From Paraphoma chrysanthemicola (lineage: Eukaryota; Ascomycota; Dothideomycetes; Pleosporales; Phaeosphaeriaceae), in NCBI GenBank assembly GCA_020744225.1, contig JAGMWG010000010.1, forward strand, positions 868,001-932,000: 64,000 nt of DNA. Reading direction: 5' to 3'. The notes below the pieces were generated by a model, which worked only from the letters and a program-made list of their open reading frames with translations, made no database searches and was not told the DNA's origin. Below are positions 54,116 through 64,000 of this stretch, in pieces (position 1 is the stretch's first letter; each line of letters begins with the position of its first letter). The position numbers were made by a program, and so were the translations under genes.

Positions 54116-55498
54116 TCATCTATACACAACTCCACTCCCATACCCTCCATTCGTATATCCACTCTGTTGGCCCTGCACAGGCGGCTGATTGGCGTATCCA
54201 TATGCACCCTGCGGCGCACCGTACGAATACACAGGGATGCCGAATGGTCTCGGCTGAATTGGTTGCTGGGGACAGCAATTATGCGGTGCGCCGGGAGCGG
54301 ATGGTGGACAGCAATTGTGAAGCTGTTGAGGCTGCGGTGGGTATTGTGGTTGTTGGTATGCTTGTTGATACTGTGCTTGTGGGTGCATAATAGGTTGCGG
54401 TTGGATGTATGGTTGTGGCTGTGGCTGCACTAATGGTTGGACTTGTGTTTGAGCAACAGCTGGTTGTTTAGGCTGTGGCACAGGCGGGATAGGTTGCATG
54501 GTTTGCACGAAACTCGGGAGTGCCGGAGCGATCTTGTTGTAGTCCGGCCATGTAAACTCGGGGAGATTTGACCATGCTTTGCCCGCCGTTGTGAGTAGGA
54601 TGTATGCATCGGGATGTGAGGGAAAGAGATGGAGACCCTTTCGATTGTCAGCACTTTTAGACACACTCTTTGGTTGGTGGTTGAGCTTACAGCGATTCCA
54701 GAAAAGTCGGCACTTTCCTCCAGAAACTTGTTCGTTCCTCTTAAACCCGCCATACCATCCGACGCTCCAGGATTTTTAGGAGGCGTACTGCATTTCAAAT
54801 CCCAGCAGCCGCCTCCACTCACAGTTCTCATCCAGTACGCTTCATCTGAACCTAAGCTCACGAAACTCGGCGCCTCCGCTCCGTTTGCTTTCCAGGTCGT
54901 TTTCCACGCATCTTGAGACTCCACTCGGTTCAAGATGGACTTCTCAAGCTTCGGAGGTAGATTCGACCATGATGCTGAAGTCTTGTCCCAGGCATAGTAC
55001 GAATCGTATGGCCCAAGAGTAATGCTCAATGTAGTCAAGTCTCGGATGACCCCAGGATGTGAGGCATAGAGCCACGACGTCAGTGCATTGGGCAAATTGT
55101 AATGCTTGCACAGTACTTGGTCGTCGTGGTCCCGATACGAGACAAAGTATGTTCCGTTGCTACCTAGCGCAAATTCAATCACGTCTTTGATGGCCGGAGT
55201 CTTTGTGAAGAGGGCTTCGACATCGGGCGGTAGATTGTGCCTGCATGCGATTAGCTATGCGCCCTGGGTAGATTTCATGCATTGCTCAGTCAGATGGGGT
55301 CCAGTAGGTGTGAACGAGGCAAGGCTAGGATCGTGCATTCCTCCGGTGCCGCTTAGCCGTGCTCTAGTCCCTCACGTACCACAACTAGCACGACCCTGGA
55401 GATGTACCGATATGGGATGCTTACCAGGCCCAGTGTGTCGGTGTGTTGAAGAAGTAGTTTTCCTTCTTGCCCAGCACAAACGTTGCGAAGATCGGCAT
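54116..55498 (-). CDS. Three-repeat W-x-N-L-P protein with Gln/Pro-rich tail
   Basis: Exons 55425-55498, 54691-55240 and 54116-54637 give 381 residues (introns 184 and 53 nt). A similar unit occurs three times: Y-F-F-N-T-P-T-H-W-A-W-H-N-L-P-P near the start, Y-Y-A-W-D-K-T-S-A-S-W-S-N-L-P-P in the middle, and Y-I-L-L-T-T-A-G-K-A-W-S-N-L-P-E near 225. Between them lie beta-rich segments (G-T-Y-F-V-S-Y-R-D-H-D-D). The last 140 residues are Gln/Pro-rich with C-C-P pairs and end G-Y-G-S-G-V-V-Y-R. I recall fungal proteins with this repeat but no function. No signal peptide; cytosolic or nuclear. Confidence 0.72.
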
Positions 55499-56188
55499 GG
55501 CGATCGCTTGCGGCTCTCAGCCTCGTAAGCGCTCTGTCGCTGGACGAGCAGAAATTGTACCGTTTCAGCTTCTACGATGCGGTGAATGTTTGACCGTGCT
55601 ACCGGTATCTCGCGATGCGCTTAGTGGAAGTTGGAGAAAGATGCAAAGAGCTATCGCATAGTCGTTTGAACACCGCCGTTCGTGTTTCGCGTTCGGGGTC
55701 AGCTCTCGGATTCTAGCCCCTCACCCTCGTGTGCGCTAAGCCTCTGCGGCTGAGGGACGGCTGCAGGGCAAGCATTGTACCTGCACATCTCCCGCCGCAG
55801 CTTGTTGGGTGCCCAGCTTATCACAAGTCATGTGCGAGGCAATGCGGTTGAACTTATCATCGTGATGGATGTTATTGGAAGGGCTACCAATATGATTGCC
55901 TTTCTATGAAGCAGCTGTCCGTAGAGCAGGCTGCGTACTCCAGACACCGTAACCATAAAGCGAAGCATTTGATAGCTTCAAAGATGCGAAGTAAACTGTA
56001 TGCTCATGCCATACCGTATCGTAACAATGTTCGTAGTCCGTTGTACCACCGCTGCCAACCCGTCGATGCCATGAAGTGGACTGTCGTGTGTCTTGTTCCC
56101 AACATGTGCTCATGCAGACCTAATTGCCCTTAAGTACTCCATCCCCTCTTGAAATTCAGTACGCACTCGAACGAAGAGAAAGGAAGAC
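55499..56188. other. Intergenic region
   Basis: About 690 bp between two minus-strand genes. Nothing recognised. Confidence 0.5.
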
Positions 56189-58840
56189 CTACCGGTTTCC
56201 ACGACGTCCTGGCAGTGGTGGCGGCACCAAAGGATTGCCATAAGCATCGGTTCCCAGCGCAACTCGACAGTCTGGACAGTACCATTTGGCGCGACGTGAG
56301 GGGATGTCGGCTTCGGTCATGTTCATGCATGGCATATGGAACCACTCCTTATCGCACTGTGACTTCTTAGTGACTGCACTCAAAGACGCGGCATCAAAAA
56401 CACTCACATTATTGTCGCACGATATCATTGGCCCGTAACTGACATCATCACAGACGCAGTATCTGGGCTCATCAGGGTCGATATCGTCGACTGACTCAGG
56501 TTCTTCCTCTGGCTTCTTTTTCTTCTTGTTTTTGCTGCCTTGTGCGCGCTTGACATTCGTAACGGTTTTCTGCCCGTCTTCGGCAGCTGTGACCTCGCCC
56601 TTTGGCGGCGGCTTCTTGCGTGTGCTCATGCGGGTGGCTACAGGTGCCGTGAGGGCAGACTGACTGAAAATGCTATGGCGACGAGTCTCGCGGGTCAGCC
56701 TGGTGATATCGTTGGGTTTGGGCTCTTCGCTTTGTGCCTTCGGTGTGGGAACATGACCTCGAGCAGAGCGCGGACGCATTACGTGAACTGGTGCATCAGG
56801 TATAGACTCGGGGATTGGAGTCGACGCCTTCGACGACTTCAGGGGTGGGAGAGGCGCTTCTGGCGGGCTTGCAGTTTTCGGCGCGACTGACTCCCTGCGT
56901 GGGCGCGATGAGGCTGCTGTAATCGTGGCCGCAGGGGGAGGAGGGGCCGGAGAAGGGGGAGTAACAATCTCTTCAGGCTGTTCAGGCTCTTCATCCTCTT
57001 CAGGCTCCCCATCCTCTTCAACCGCTTCAAGCTCTTCAAGCTCGTCAAGCTCTCCAGATTCTTCAGGCTCGTCAAGTTCTTCTGCGTCTTCTTCTGCTTC
57101 TTCGAGTTCTTCGACTTCAGGAGACGCAGAGGATTCGAGAGGCGATGACACTTCAGGTGTGGGCTGTCGACTGCGCTCTGCCGGCGTGGCCTTCTTGGCC
57201 TTTGGCGTGCTAGGGCCAGCTGGCGCCAGCGGAACCTGGACTGTGATGCCATCACTTATAGCCTTCTTCGGCTCAGGTATTGGCACTGGTGTTTGAGCAG
57301 CCGGAGAAGGTTCGATGGAGGTTGGTGTTTCTTTGGGCGTAGACAAGGCTGAGGCCGCAGTAGGGACAGGCGATGCTGTGTCAGGCCTCGGACTCGGCTT
57401 GAGTTGTAGCTGCAGCCGTGGGCGCTTCGGCACCGGCTGCCTTGGACCACTGTCCTGCGTTGCGACTGAGGCCTCTCTTGGTGTATCAATGGTGTCATCG
57501 TAAGCATGTAGCGGTGTGGAATCGCGTTTTCGTTTGTTCGTTGGTCGCGAAGCTGACTTCTTCTTCTGTGATAGTGGGGTCCCCATCGGAGCTGTCATGG
57601 CGTCCTTCATGTTTTCTGCAGCCTCCTGGAGCTTCGTCGAGACGTTCTCTAGTTCCTGGGCGTCGCGCATGGCCTGTTGACGCTGGGACAGACGATCCAT
57701 CCTCTTGCCTTCAAGAGCCTCTGGCGGCTTCAGCCGTATGCTGATTGTGCCCCCGTCGTCGCGTGGCTCTTCTCGTACAGGTTCTGCAGGTTCAGTGACT
57801 GCAATAGGACCCACTTGTGCCAATTGTCCCAGGCCAGAGTTGGTCATGAGTTGCTGCAGCGACTCGGGCTCCTCGTCCAACATCTCTTCTCCAGCTACCT
57901 CGCATCGAGCCTTCTCTCTCTCGTAGTCGGCTTGCGTGCGATGCTTCCGCTCCAGCTCGCGATTGACCATGGTCAGACTCGGAGTCCACACTGCATTCTT
58001 CTTCATCTGTTTCCTAAGCACAGCCATTTCGTATTCTGTGAGCTTCATCCACGGCGCCCACTTGCTGCCAGGTACGGCATCGGGCGGAGGCGGAGCAAGC
58101 TGGGCGAGGGCATTGCTGGTCGATATGCCCGCAATCGAGCTGTGTACATTCGTGCCCAACACGCCAGGGGCCCGCGCACGAGCAGGCGGGCCATGTCTGT
58201 CTCTGCGCTGCTTGATCTTCTTGGGTGACACCAGGAGGTCGATGTTGGATGCATCAGACTCGTCCGAGGACGTGCTGTGTGCTCGTGAGCGGCGCGAGGG
58301 CAGCTGCCCGGGCTTCCTGTGACGGTCGCGCGGCCGTGCGCCGCCTCCGCCATGTCGGCCGCCGTCGAAGGTCAGGCGCAGATGCGGGGTGCGTTCGTAG
58401 GTGCGGTGGAGAGGGCGCTGGGCGTGGGGAGAGACGGGCGGAGGCGTGGGATCGCGCGAGGGCGGCTGTGGTTGCGCCTGCAGCTTGCGCTTGATGATGG
58501 AGGAGCGCTGGCAGTGGCGCACCGTGACCTCGTACAGCCGCGATGCCTCGGTGTAGGCATATTCGCGCTGGTTGATGGCCTTCTGCAGGTACTGGGAGAT
58601 CTGCTTGCGTAGTAATACAGGGTCGGCGCGCTCTGGCTCGGGCAGGTCGGGCAGGCGGCCATATGTGGACGTGAGCTCGTGAACCTGCTGGACAGCGTCA
58701 CTGTACGTGGCATCGAGGTCGCCAATCAACGTCAGCGAGCGCACCAGATCCGAGGGGAAGAATTCAGTGTAGTCGAGGAAGTCGTTCACGGTCGTCTGGG
58801 CGTCCGGGTTCGCAGCGGGCGCATCCTCTGCTTCAGCCAT
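56189..58840 (-). CDS. ING-family PHD finger chromatin protein
   Basis: The N-terminus holds an ING domain (L-D-Y-T-E-F-F-P-S-D-L-V-R-S-L-T-L-I and the Y-L-Q-K-A-I-N-Q-R-E helix, residues about 20-110). A long disordered centre includes a Glu/Asp-Glu-Leu tract and Pro/Ser-rich parts. The C-terminal PHD finger (Y-C-V-C-D-D-V-S-Y-G-P-M-I-S-C-D then E-W-F-H-M-P-C and W-Y-C-P-D-C) should bind methylated H3K4. ING proteins are subunits of histone acetyltransferase or deacetylase complexes. The 51-nt intron 56357-56407 (GTGAGT...TCACAG) splits the finger just before C-D-K-E-W-F-H and is a multiple of three without stops; spliced protein is about 866 residues, unspliced 883. The length is large for the family because of the disordered middle. 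Confidence 0.88.
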   Translation of the reverse strand: MAEAEDAPAANPDAQTTVNDFLDYTEFFPSDLVRSLTLIGDLDATYSDAVQQVHELTSTYGRLPDLPEPERADPVLLRKQISQYLQKAINQREYAYTEASRLYEVTVRHCQRSSIIKRKLQAQPQPPSRDPTPPPVSPHAQRPLHRTYERTPHLRLTFDGGRHGGGGARPRDRHRKPGQLPSRRSRAHSTSSDESDASNIDLLVSPKKIKQRRDRHGPPARARAPGVLGTNVHSSIAGISTSNALAQLAPPPPDAVPGSKWAPWMKLTEYEMAVLRKQMKKNAVWTPSLTMVNRELERKHRTQADYEREKARCEVAGEEMLDEEPESLQQLMTNSGLGQLAQVGPIAVTEPAEPVREEPRDDGGTISIRLKPPEALEGKRMDRLSQRQQAMRDAQELENVSTKLQEAAENMKDAMTAPMGTPLSQKKKSASRPTNKRKRDSTPLHAYDDTIDTPREASVATQDSGPRQPVPKRPRLQLQLKPSPRPDTASPVPTAASALSTPKETPTSIEPSPAAQTPVPIPEPKKAISDGITVQVPLAPAGPSTPKAKKATPAERSRQPTPEVSSPLESSASPEVEELEEAEEDAEELDEPEESGELDELEELEAVEEDGEPEEDEEPEQPEEIVTPPSPAPPPPAATITAASSRPRRESVAPKTASPPEAPLPPLKSSKASTPIPESIPDAPVHVMRPRSARGHVPTPKAQSEEPKPNDITRLTRETRRHSIFSQSALTAPVATRMSTRKKPPPKGEVTAAEDGQKTVTNVKRAQGSKNKKKKKPEEEPESVDDIDPDEPRYCVCDDVSYGPMISCDNNVSVFDAASLSAVTKKSQCDKEWFHMPCMNMTEADIPSRRAKWYCPDCRVALGTDAYGNPLVPPPLPGRRGNR

Positions 58841-59633
58841 GGCGCATCGCGGGGAGTTGTCGCGGTGGGAGACGGATGACGCGCGCGTCAGACTTTCCAG
58901 CCACGCGTCGATGCTGGTGGAGAGGGGAATCAGGGCGACGGCGAGGGTGTAGCAGGCTTAACGCGGCAGTAGTGATGGCACTGTGAGTACAAGCTATTGC
59001 GACTGCAACAGTCACTCCGGGAGCTAAGCTGCTTTGGGTAAGGTCGCCATTGCACTCCCTTCCATCACCATCAGGACGCAAGGCCTCACCTGAGCACCCC
59101 TGCCTGTCCACCTGAGCTCCACACTGTATGACTAGCTGTTCATCTTGAGATAACGGCTGATAAGCTTCCAAGTGAGCTGTGCTATCCTCGCCTGATGGGC
59201 CACGCGTAAAGTGCTGCGAATACTTTCACCCTCACGACGCCATCAGACGATGCAGCGAGTAAGACACATGACTGCAAGTGACAGGACGAGAAAACAGAGA
59301 GGGAGCTCTCAGGTACGATCTCAGTCTTCTCAATCACCATTGTATCTAGCTGGGGGTAAGTAAGCCCTGCTCAGGATTCGGTCACCTCAGCAGGAGGAGG
59401 TGAGGATGAACAACAGCTGTAGAATCTCATACACAAGTATTTCAGTCATGCCGATGCATTGCAAAGATTACATGCTTTTTATCTTACATTAGCATGTGTT
59501 CTGTGTCTCCAAGTCTCGTTGATCTGTTTGTGCCGTCTTCACGTTCGCGCGCTCCGCTTGCTGCTTCCTCATCAAAAGTCCCTACGCAAGCCTCCTTCCT
59601 CTCTCCTCCACCTCCACAAACAAGTCGTGACCA
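58841..59633. other. Divergent intergenic region
   Basis: About 790 bp between the ING gene (minus) and the Gfd2-like gene (plus), holding both promoters. A pyrimidine-rich tract precedes the plus-strand start. No gene recognised. Confidence 0.5.
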
Positions 59634-61654
59634 ATGAACATGGCTACGACCTCACGGATGGCACAACTGCAGAAGCTGCTAGCGGCCGACGTTAACGTAC
59701 GCCCGACATCGCTGGTGTTCTCGAGCCGCTACTGACACTACTATAGGCATTACCCGATCGAGAGATCCCAATGGAGCCTGTTGTTGACGACAACGACGAC
59801 GATGTCTCGGGCGGTGTGTCGCTTGAAGACCCGCAACCAGTGATTGGCGAGGACAGCAAACAGACGCGGGTCGCACTGCCTATCCGACCAGCTCCTCCCC
59901 CTGCCGCTCAGAACACTGAGCGCCGATTTGTCGTGGTCAAAGGTGCCGCAAGTGCATACAACCCTGGAGCGATGCGTACACCCACCGCCTCTCTTCCCAA
60001 GGCGCCTTCACAGCTTCCAGCTACTGATCTCCAGCGAGGTGATCTCGTAGCTACTCATCACCATTTCACGCCGATCAAGGCCCTAGCGAAATATCCTTAC
60101 TCCTTCTGCGACTACAAGGCTCGCATGCAAGATATCGCCTCTGCATTCTTCGACCAGAAGAAGTTCTGGAACCGAGAGTGGGATTTGTAAGCTTGCTCTC
60201 ACCTTTACTCCCTGCACGTGTACTCACCTTCACTGCAGGTTCTACGTCTGGGACACGGATGCGGTGAAACCTGTCATCCTCGTACGCGAAAAGCAATTCC
60301 AGGATCTATTGACGGAAATCAACACACACCTGCAGCTCAATCTGACCATCACCAACTGGCAGCGTGAGGAGAGCCTTGTAACCCGCTTCCCGGATCACCC
60401 AGACTGTCGCCCGCGCTTTCTCGGCCGTTCGAGCTCCGAGGAGGAATACAACGCGATGACCTACAGCATTCCAGACAAGACCTTCCGTGCTGCGGGCGAG
60501 CCCACCACAGGCCCACCAGACAGCGGTACCTTGGAGGAGTTCAAGCAGTTGATGGAAGACCTCTGGGAGGTACAGAAAGGAAAGAACAGAGCGAACAAGG
60601 AGAGAAAGCAGCAGGAGCGCCTAGGCCGACAAAAGACAATGCAAGACCAGTTCAAGCGCGCCCAGCGATATCTCGGCTTGCTGCCGCGGGAGGGTACCGC
60701 ACCTGTCTACGCCAAGGAAGCTCCGCGAACCCTGCCAGCCGTCGATGCTTCGCTTCCCGCTCCGTTCGGTTGCGATCAGTCGGTGGTGTTTGTCTGTGTT
60801 GACGTTGAATCATATGAACGCGCCCACCATAAGATCACCGAAATCGGTGTTGCAACACTGGATACTCGTGATCTCAAGGGAATAGCGCCTGGAAAAGACG
60901 GCGAGGCCTGGAGGAAGCTCGTCAAAGCCCGTCACTTCAGGATTCAAGAGAATCGCCACCTAGTGAACCACGAGTTTGTCCAGGGACATCCCGATGGGTT
61001 TGACTTTGGCGAGTCCACCTTCGTCAAATTGCAGGATGCTCCTCAACATGTGGCTGCCTGTTTCCACCCTCCTTTTGGTGTCCACGTCTCCAACACCAGC
61101 GCCGAAGAGATAGCCGCCATGTTACGCGATATGGATTTCGATAAGAACGGCAACCTCAACTCCTCAGAGGAGCGCAAGATTGTTTTTCTAGGTCATGACA
61201 CCCTTGGCGATGTCCGCTATCTCCAGAACCTTGGTTATGACCCCCTCAAAGTCGAAAACATCATCGAAGCCATGGACACGGCGACCATGTTCCAGGTATG
61301 GCAGCGTGAGTTGCAGCCTGCAAGCTTGGGCAAGATTCTATATCACTTCGACATCATCGCATGGAAGTTGCACAACGCCGGGAACGACGCAATGTACACG
61401 GTGGGTGTCCTCTGAGGAGCATGAAGACGGGTACTAACATGCTTTAGGTACAAGCCATGCTCGCCATTGCTGTGCGTGATGCCACCATGCGTGGATCGGC
61501 AGAGCTGGAGGCGAAGCGCAACGAGGACAAGGCTGCCCGAATGGCTGCAGCCCAAGAGGACGTGACACAGCGAATTAATGAGGAGGTCGAGGGCTGGAAC
61601 GTCCACGAGGCGGGAGATGGTGGTGCACCTGTTCCGCTGAAGCTCAAGGTCTGA
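59634..61654 (+). CDS. Gfd2/YDR514C-like protein with DEDDh nuclease-type fold
   Basis: Four exons (59634-59696, 59747-60186, 60239-61400 and 61448-61654; introns 50, 52 and 47 nt) give 623 residues. The C-terminal half carries a ribonuclease-H-like exonuclease pattern: V-F-V-C-V-D-V-E-S-Y-E (D-x-E), F-L-G-H-D-T-L-G-D (D) and L-H-N-A-G-N-D-A-M-Y-T (H...D), matching DEDDh order. This resembles the yeast Gfd2/YDR514C family. The central region (W-N-R-E-W-D-L-F-Y-V-W-D, then Q-F-Q-D-L-L-T-E-I-N) and a charged coiled coil come before it. Activity as a 3'-5' nuclease is an inference from residue order. The ATG at 59634 is in frame with a second Met two codons later. Confidence 0.72.
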
Positions 61655-62211
61655 GACGCAAGCAGTTGTCGGTGGATGAGAGTATGTGGAGACTCACGTC
61701 AAGCATAAGTGCCGATCAAAGGCGGCGCGGATCGGATCGCCCTCCGAGGAGCCGCTCTTTGTGAAAGCTCAGTGCCATGTCGAAGTTCTGTTAGATAGCT
61801 GCGATCTGAGCAAAGAGTGAGATTTTAGCATTGATATGCACAATTTCTCTGAGCGGAAATGTACCAATTCATGCTTTTGGTGAACTAACAATAGTTTTGT
61901 TGTGGTTGACCACGAACATGACGGCATCCAGGGTCTCCTTTGGGTACTCGCCTGTCACCGCCTTCTGCCAAAGCAGATTATTGCCGCTCCAACGGCCGGG
62001 GTTGGAGCGGGACTAAGATTTCTTCCACCACCGCTGATTGAGCACCATAAAGAAGCTCGCAATCCGCATCGTCATGGCGGCGAGCTCTGCTATATTTGGG
62101 CCCGGCGCACCTTGTGGATTTGACTTGCCATATTGCTGATCGTTCTGCACCACGGTGTAGAAATCTAATTGCCTTTACCGACCATCTATACCTAATGACG
62201 ACATCTTCAAC
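61655..62211. other. Intergenic region
   Basis: About 560 bp containing the 3' flank of the Gfd2-like gene and the promoter of the transporter gene. Nothing else seen. Confidence 0.5.
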
Positions 62212-64000
62212 ATGTCGCCGCCAGCAGATAATCTCCAAATCCCGACCGAGAACCAAGGCCTCACGTCACGTAGCGCAGCAACGCCGAAATCCTCGCACAA
62301 ATCATGGAAAGCGCGCGTGCTGCGGAACCCGAAGCGCAAGACTACACCGAGCAACGATGCCCTGAGCCGAGTACCAACGCGCCAGTCGCAACGCACAGCA
62401 GCCTCGAAGAAGAATGCCTGGTGGAAAACGCGCCTTTTTAGTGGCATGATAAACGATATCAGACGCCGAGCGCCATTCTATTGGAGCGATTGGAAAGATG
62501 CATGGGACTATCGCGTTGTGCCCGCCACAGTGTACATGTACTTTGCCAACATCCTGACCGCGCTTGCCTTCTCGCTCGACATGTTCGAGAAGACGAACGA
62601 AAGCTTCGGCGTCAACGAAGTACTCCTGGCATCTGTACTGGCGTCTGTCGTCTTCTCGCTAGCAGCAGCGCAGCCTCTCGTCATCGTGGGCGTGACGGGA
62701 CCGATCACCGTGTTCAATTACACAGTCTACGATATAATCACACCGCGCGGAACGAATTATTTTGCGTTCATGTGCTGGATCGGGATATGGTCGCTCATCT
62801 TCCATTGGATTTTGGCCATAACGAATTCTTGCAACGGCCTGCGATATGTCACGCGATTCTCCTGCGATATTTTCGGCTTTTACGTCGCTTTCATATACCT
62901 GCAAAAGGGCATACAGGTGCTTACAAGACAATGGGAGGTTAATGATACGTCGGCGTATCTTTCAATAATGATTGCATTGCTGGTAACAGCGGTCGCATAC
63001 ATCTGTGGTATTGTTGGGCAGTCTTCCCTTCTCCAGCGGCACGTCAGGAAGTTCATTGAGGATTACGGTACGCCGCTGACGGTCATATTCTTCACGGGCT
63101 TCGTGCATATTGGCAAGATGGCTGGCATTGAGTTGCTCAAGCTACCTACCTCGAAGGCATTTTTCCCCACCACCGATCGTGGCTGGTTCATACATTTCTG
63201 GGACATCAGCGTCGGCGACGTGTTCCTCGCGATACCATTTGCGATTCTGTTGACGATCCTGTTCTGGTTCGATCACAATGTATCCAGCTTGATCGCGCAA
63301 GGCACGGAGTTCCCATTACGGAAACCAGCAGGATTTCACTGGGACATCTTCCTTCTCGGACTCACTACTGGCGTGGCGGGTTTGCTTGGTATCCCTTTCC
63401 CAAACGGTCTCATTCCGCAAGCTCCTTTCCACACGACGTCGCTCTGCGTCACGCGAACCGTACACGACTCCGATGACGAGGCGAACAAAGGTCACACACG
63501 CAGGGTAGTCGACCATGTTGTCGAGCAGCGTGTCTCAAATCTTGCTCAGGGCCTTCTCACCTTGGGAACTATGACTGGACCTCTCCTCATCGTTCTGCAT
63601 CTGATCCCACAGGCTGTTCTAGCCGGGTTGTTTTTCGTCATGGGCATTCAAGCGCTCGAGGCGAATGGCATCACTGCCAAGCTCATCTTCCTAGCCAAGG
63701 ACAAACACCTTACTCCACGCTCAGATCCGTTGAACCAAGTGCATCGACGCTGGGTGATTTGGGCGTTCGTAGGGCTCGAACTCGTGGGTTTCGGCGCGAC
63801 ATTCGCCATCACACAAACCATCGCCGCGATTGGTTTCCCAGTCTTTATCTTCTTGTACATACCAATGCGGACATTTCTCATGCCGCGCTTCTTCACGCAG
63901 GAGGAGCTGGGAATCTTGGATGCCCCGACCGCCAGTCCGTTTACGATGGAGTCGGTAGGTGGCAATCATGGGCAAGTGGTTGATCCTGTTGTTGATAATC
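62212..64000 (+). CDS. BOR1: BOR1/SLC4-type anion (borate/bicarbonate) transporter, 3' end outside window
   Basis: Intronless open frame from ATG 62212 to the right edge (596 codons without a stop). A basic N-terminus precedes W-K-D-A-W-D-Y-R-V-V-P-A-T-V-Y-M-Y-F-A-N-I, the hallmark start of the SLC4/BOR membrane domain. The signature Q-P-L-V-I-V-G-V-T-G-P-I lies in the third helix, which carries the substrate site in BOR1 structures. Around ten hydrophobic helices follow, with G-I-P-F-P-N-G-L-I-P-Q-A-P and F-F-V-M-G-I-Q-A-L. Yeast Bor1 exports borate at the plasma membrane. The C-terminus is not visible. Confidence 0.87.
   Translation, partial: MSPPADNLQIPTENQGLTSRSAATPKSSHKSWKARVLRNPKRKTTPSNDALSRVPTRQSQRTAASKKNAWWKTRLFSGMINDIRRRAPFYWSDWKDAWDYRVVPATVYMYFANILTALAFSLDMFEKTNESFGVNEVLLASVLASVVFSLAAAQPLVIVGVTGPITVFNYTVYDIITPRGTNYFAFMCWIGIWSLIFHWILAITNSCNGLRYVTRFSCDIFGFYVAFIYLQKGIQVLTRQWEVNDTSAYLSIMIALLVTAVAYICGIVGQSSLLQRHVRKFIEDYGTPLTVIFFTGFVHIGKMAGIELLKLPTSKAFFPTTDRGWFIHFWDISVGDVFLAIPFAILLTILFWFDHNVSSLIAQGTEFPLRKPAGFHWDIFLLGLTTGVAGLLGIPFPNGLIPQAPFHTTSLCVTRTVHDSDDEANKGHTRRVVDHVVEQRVSNLAQGLLTLGTMTGPLLIVLHLIPQAVLAGLFFVMGIQALEANGITAKLIFLAKDKHLTPRSDPLNQVHRRWVIWAFVGLELVGFGATFAITQTIAAIGFPVFIFLYIPMRTFLMPRFFTQEELGILDAPTASPFTMESVGGNHGQVVDPVVDN

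Noticed and set aside
56925..57296. Ser-rich plus-strand frame
   Set aside because: Simply the antisense of the acidic tract of the ING protein.
1..64000. CRISPR arrays, bacterial operons, prophage or ribosomal RNA genes
   Set aside because: No repeat-spacer pattern, Shine-Dalgarno-led operon or rRNA sequence was seen; all coding evidence is eukaryotic with spliceosomal introns.

Overview
The window reads as nuclear DNA of a filamentous ascomycete (Pezizomycotina, most likely Dothideomycetes). Genes are split by short introns (mostly 45-110 nt) with GTRNGT donors and CTAAC/CTGAC-like branch sites. The families present are typical of moulds: a tachykinin-type transcription factor, HET remnant, DUF3176 membrane protein, MARVEL protein, fungal C2H2 and CCCH proteins, Mis6/CENP-I, Efr3, a BOR1-type transporter and small secreted Cys-rich proteins. 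The class-level placement is an inference from gene content; no rDNA or mitochondrial marker is present.

Layout. 0-9 kb: MYND protein, secreted alpha/beta hydrolase (minus, one apparent frameshift), five-exon Fungal_trans_2 regulator, decayed HET-protein tail, Cys-rich single-pass membrane protein (minus) and a Gfo/Idh/MocA oxidoreductase flanked by two copies of a 25-bp element. 9.3-9.55 kb: a U1 snRNA gene with its TATA box. 9.5-11.6 kb: empty. 11.6-20.7 kb: cytochrome b5-fused delta-8 sphingolipid desaturase, mitochondrial GGQ release-factor-like protein (minus), DUF3176 protein (minus), small subunit of serine palmitoyltransferase, and an unknown minus-strand protein. 22.3-28.9 kb: Mis6/CENP-I (plus) facing Efr3 (minus). 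30.1-32.6 kb: three tandem secreted proteins with the same eight-cysteine frame. 33.3-39.8 kb: aquaporin with an altered first NPA box, ribosomal protein eS7, glutathione S-transferase (minus), CCCH protein. 39.8-43.2 kb: HD-domain hydrolase (minus, one apparent frameshift) and a Ser/Pro-rich membrane protein (minus). 43.2-48.5 kb: AT-rich, gene-poor island holding a DUF1330 protein and a broken NAD-epimerase pseudogene. 48.5-64 kb: MARVEL protein, small mitochondrial-looking protein (minus), ankyrin-like gene with a broken start, C2H2 protein, three-repeat W-x-N-L-P protein (minus), ING/PHD protein (minus), Gfd2-like nuclease-fold protein, and a BOR1/SLC4-type transporter that runs off the right edge.

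Functional links. Most genes are independent housekeeping or accessory genes in alternating orientation. The clearest pathway link is sphingolipid synthesis: the regulatory small subunit of the first enzyme (serine palmitoyltransferase) and the delta-8 desaturase lie within 7.5 kb. The ING/PHD and Mis6 genes are chromatin and kinetochore components, and Efr3 anchors PI4-kinase at the plasma membrane. The most distinctive things are the U1 snRNA gene in an otherwise blank stretch, the tandem secreted-protein array, and several genes caught in decay (HET tail, epimerase, ankyrin start).

Gene models were spliced by hand from frame continuity, so exon borders are predictions. Where several borders fit, this is stated.
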